Shown here: positions 62,315 through 64,000 of the stretch, piece after piece | Layout of the letters: each line of letters begins with the position of its first letter | Position numbering within the stretch: position 1 is the stretch's first letter | From: Begonia masoniana | Lineage: Eukaryota > Streptophyta > Magnoliopsida > Cucurbitales > Begoniaceae | Direction of reading: 5' to 3' | Length of the DNA: 64,000 bases | Assembly: GCA_022432975.1 (NCBI GenBank) | Contig: CM039502.1 | Span: 27,078,996 to 27,142,995 of the forward strand | Notes under the pieces: model-generated | Told to the model about the DNA's origin: nothing | Seen by the model: only the letters and a program-made list of their open reading frames with translations | Database searches by the model: none | Program-made: the position numbers and the translations under genes

Positions 62315-64000
62315 AAACACATATTTTCACACCGATTTTTACCCTAATTTGTTTAAAACCTTGCATACACTCAAATATACCCAATAGAAATAATCAAAGG
62401 ATTAGAGTTTCATTCCCAAATTAGAATTCAACATTTACTCTAAATTTTAAACACAAAAATAGTGAGAGAAAGAACTTACCCTTGAAGTCTCTTCACAAAA
62501 ATTGGCGATCAAAGTCTCGCCAATTCTAGTGTGGCCTTAGAGCTCGACGGTTAGCTTGCACACTCGCCTTTCTCTCTCTCTTCTCGCTTCCTCAAGATGC
62601 CAAATGAGGAGGAAAGGTTTCCTCCCCTTTCCTTTAAAAAAGATAAATTTTAAAATTTTATTTATTTATTTATTTATGTAATATATGTAAAACATAAAAT
62701 AATATATTATATAGATTAAATAAAAATTTAAATTTTGATTCGACGAAAATCTGAACATCATCTAAACTTGGGTAATCAAACTTAACCAATATAATTTTGT
62801 TGGACATTTAACACTGCGATAACTTCCAGAATTTCATTATTTGACCAATTTTATTGAATATCCTATGTGGCATAATGTTAACGAATCATAATAACTTGAG
62901 TTAACACCAAATAATTTGATAGAGAATAATGCAAAAAAGTAACTTGAAAAATATATAATATAAAAAATAGATGTTTTACATCTGTGGCTTTACATATGGT
63001 GGAATATGATAATACATATTAGTATTCACAAAATATGTTAATATGATACATGATATAATGGAATCACTAAATTAAAGTGGAAAATATTGATATGCATTGA
63101 TTCAGTACTTATAGCCTTGATGTGCGGAAAACAACCATTTCATAATATTCATATTACATATCATCATAAGATAGATATAATTCTAGATTTTTATTTAGGT
63201 GGTGGGAATTGGTACCATACTTTTAAATTGCATGATATTGTTATTCTTAAATATTAGATTTATTTATTGGGCTTCGTACCTCATCTAATTTTGGTTTCTT
63301 ATTTTCAGTTATGAGTGTTAACCAAAAGGATAAGATAAAGCCATATTAGTGGACAATGATGCTTAAAACTCAGGATACATTTGGTCTTGAAACTCGTGTG
63401 TCTTGTGTGTGTGAGTCTATTTTCGTTCTGTGGGTTGTTTTATGTAGTGTCTGTGAGCGTTACACTTAGTGACAAAAGTGTTTTAAGTAATTAAATTATA
63501 CGTATTAAATTTTTCGTGTTGTTAATGGTCAACAGGTCATGGCTTGACTCGTTTGGTCATTTAGCGACCATGTTGGACTTTCGACCTTTTGGTTAGAAAT
63601 CTGTAATTTGGGAAATTACAGTGTGATTAATTTGAGAAAAATTAATTACCTTGGGCGCTATTTTCAATGATGCTCAGATTTGTGGTGCAATTTAATGTAT
63701 GATCGTAATAAATAATTAATAGAATGGAGGGGCTAAAGTGTAAATAAGAAAAATTTGTTAAAGGGTTGAAAAACCTTATTTTTGCTCTCCACCGCCATGC
63801 AAGAGAGAAAGTGAGGGAGAAAGGGGTTCATCTTGTTTGTCCGAACCATCATGCAATGACATTTGTGAAGGAACTTCGAACGATAGTAAGTTTTCGACCT
63901 CCGTTTTTACTCTCAAAGATTAGGGTTTTTGTATAAATCTGATTCGAGCTTTGGAAACTCAAATATATGGGTTGTTTATATGTTATTTGGGTAGATTTAA
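62315..64000. other. AT-rich DNA, possibly parts of two more LTRs
   Basis: No coding motif. Bases 62470-62640 on the minus strand (an aagagagag-rich stretch, then a donor-like caag|ggtaag) and 63700-63900 on the plus strand (a ctctccaccgcc stretch, then gatag|taagttt) look like LTR transcript-start and first-donor regions. A (TTTA)n run is at 62657-62677. No ends or target duplications could be placed, so I do not call elements. Confidence 0.3.

Overview
This window looks like gene-poor, heterochromatic DNA of a flowering plant. Almost all of it is nested long terminal repeat (LTR) retrotransposon sequence, and I see no convincing host gene, tRNA or rRNA. The coding remnants are Ty3/gypsy, in the order gag, protease (PR), reverse transcriptase (RT), RNase H (RH), integrase (IN). 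The gag carries CCHC knuckles, the primer sites match plant initiator tRNA-Met, and the IN C-terminus resembles a chromodomain. A chromovirus of the Tekay/Del type is the best guess; the species cannot be told from the sequence.

Layout. Element E1 (+) runs from left of the window to 13504. Its 5' LTR holds a solo LTR (198-2688) and a 40-copy 25-bp array, and its RNase H region holds a 2.2-kb insertion with ~125-bp inverted ends (7649-9871). E1 sits inside the integrase of E2 (-; 13505-28109). The E2 5' LTR in turn holds an 8.2-kb solo LTR (19748-27936) made mostly of a 26-bp and a 59-bp tandem array. E2 itself sits in the LTR remnant 28110-30113. After 97 bp of other DNA comes a minus-strand solo LTR (30211-53167). 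It was split by E3 (+; 30618-48736; perfect 5-bp target duplication; LTRs of 6.9 and 5.5 kb packed with the same two arrays) and by another solo LTR (50050-52449). After ~1 kb of unrecognised DNA and an LTR fragment comes E4 (-; 54721-62220), which is leader-LTR-internal-LTR with one LTR shared. Its right LTR is cut at 62220 and joined to 94 bp of another LTR. The last 1.7 kb is AT-rich and unassigned.

All four elements are broken by stops, frameshifts or insertions, so none looks autonomous. The main points of interest are these. (1) Most LTRs here, across families and both strands, share a splice-like layout: a 46-58 bp segment bounded by AG and GTAAG-type signals, then a conserved block, a family-specific tandem cassette, and a second AG-type site behind a GCTAAGCATTAGGCTTA-like motif. 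(2) A 60-62 bp intron-like interval lies just upstream of gag in all four elements. (3) The 59-bp array unit is an amplified form of a module found singly in the other LTR families. (4) Two ~1.1-kb pure homopolymers in E3 look like assembly errors.
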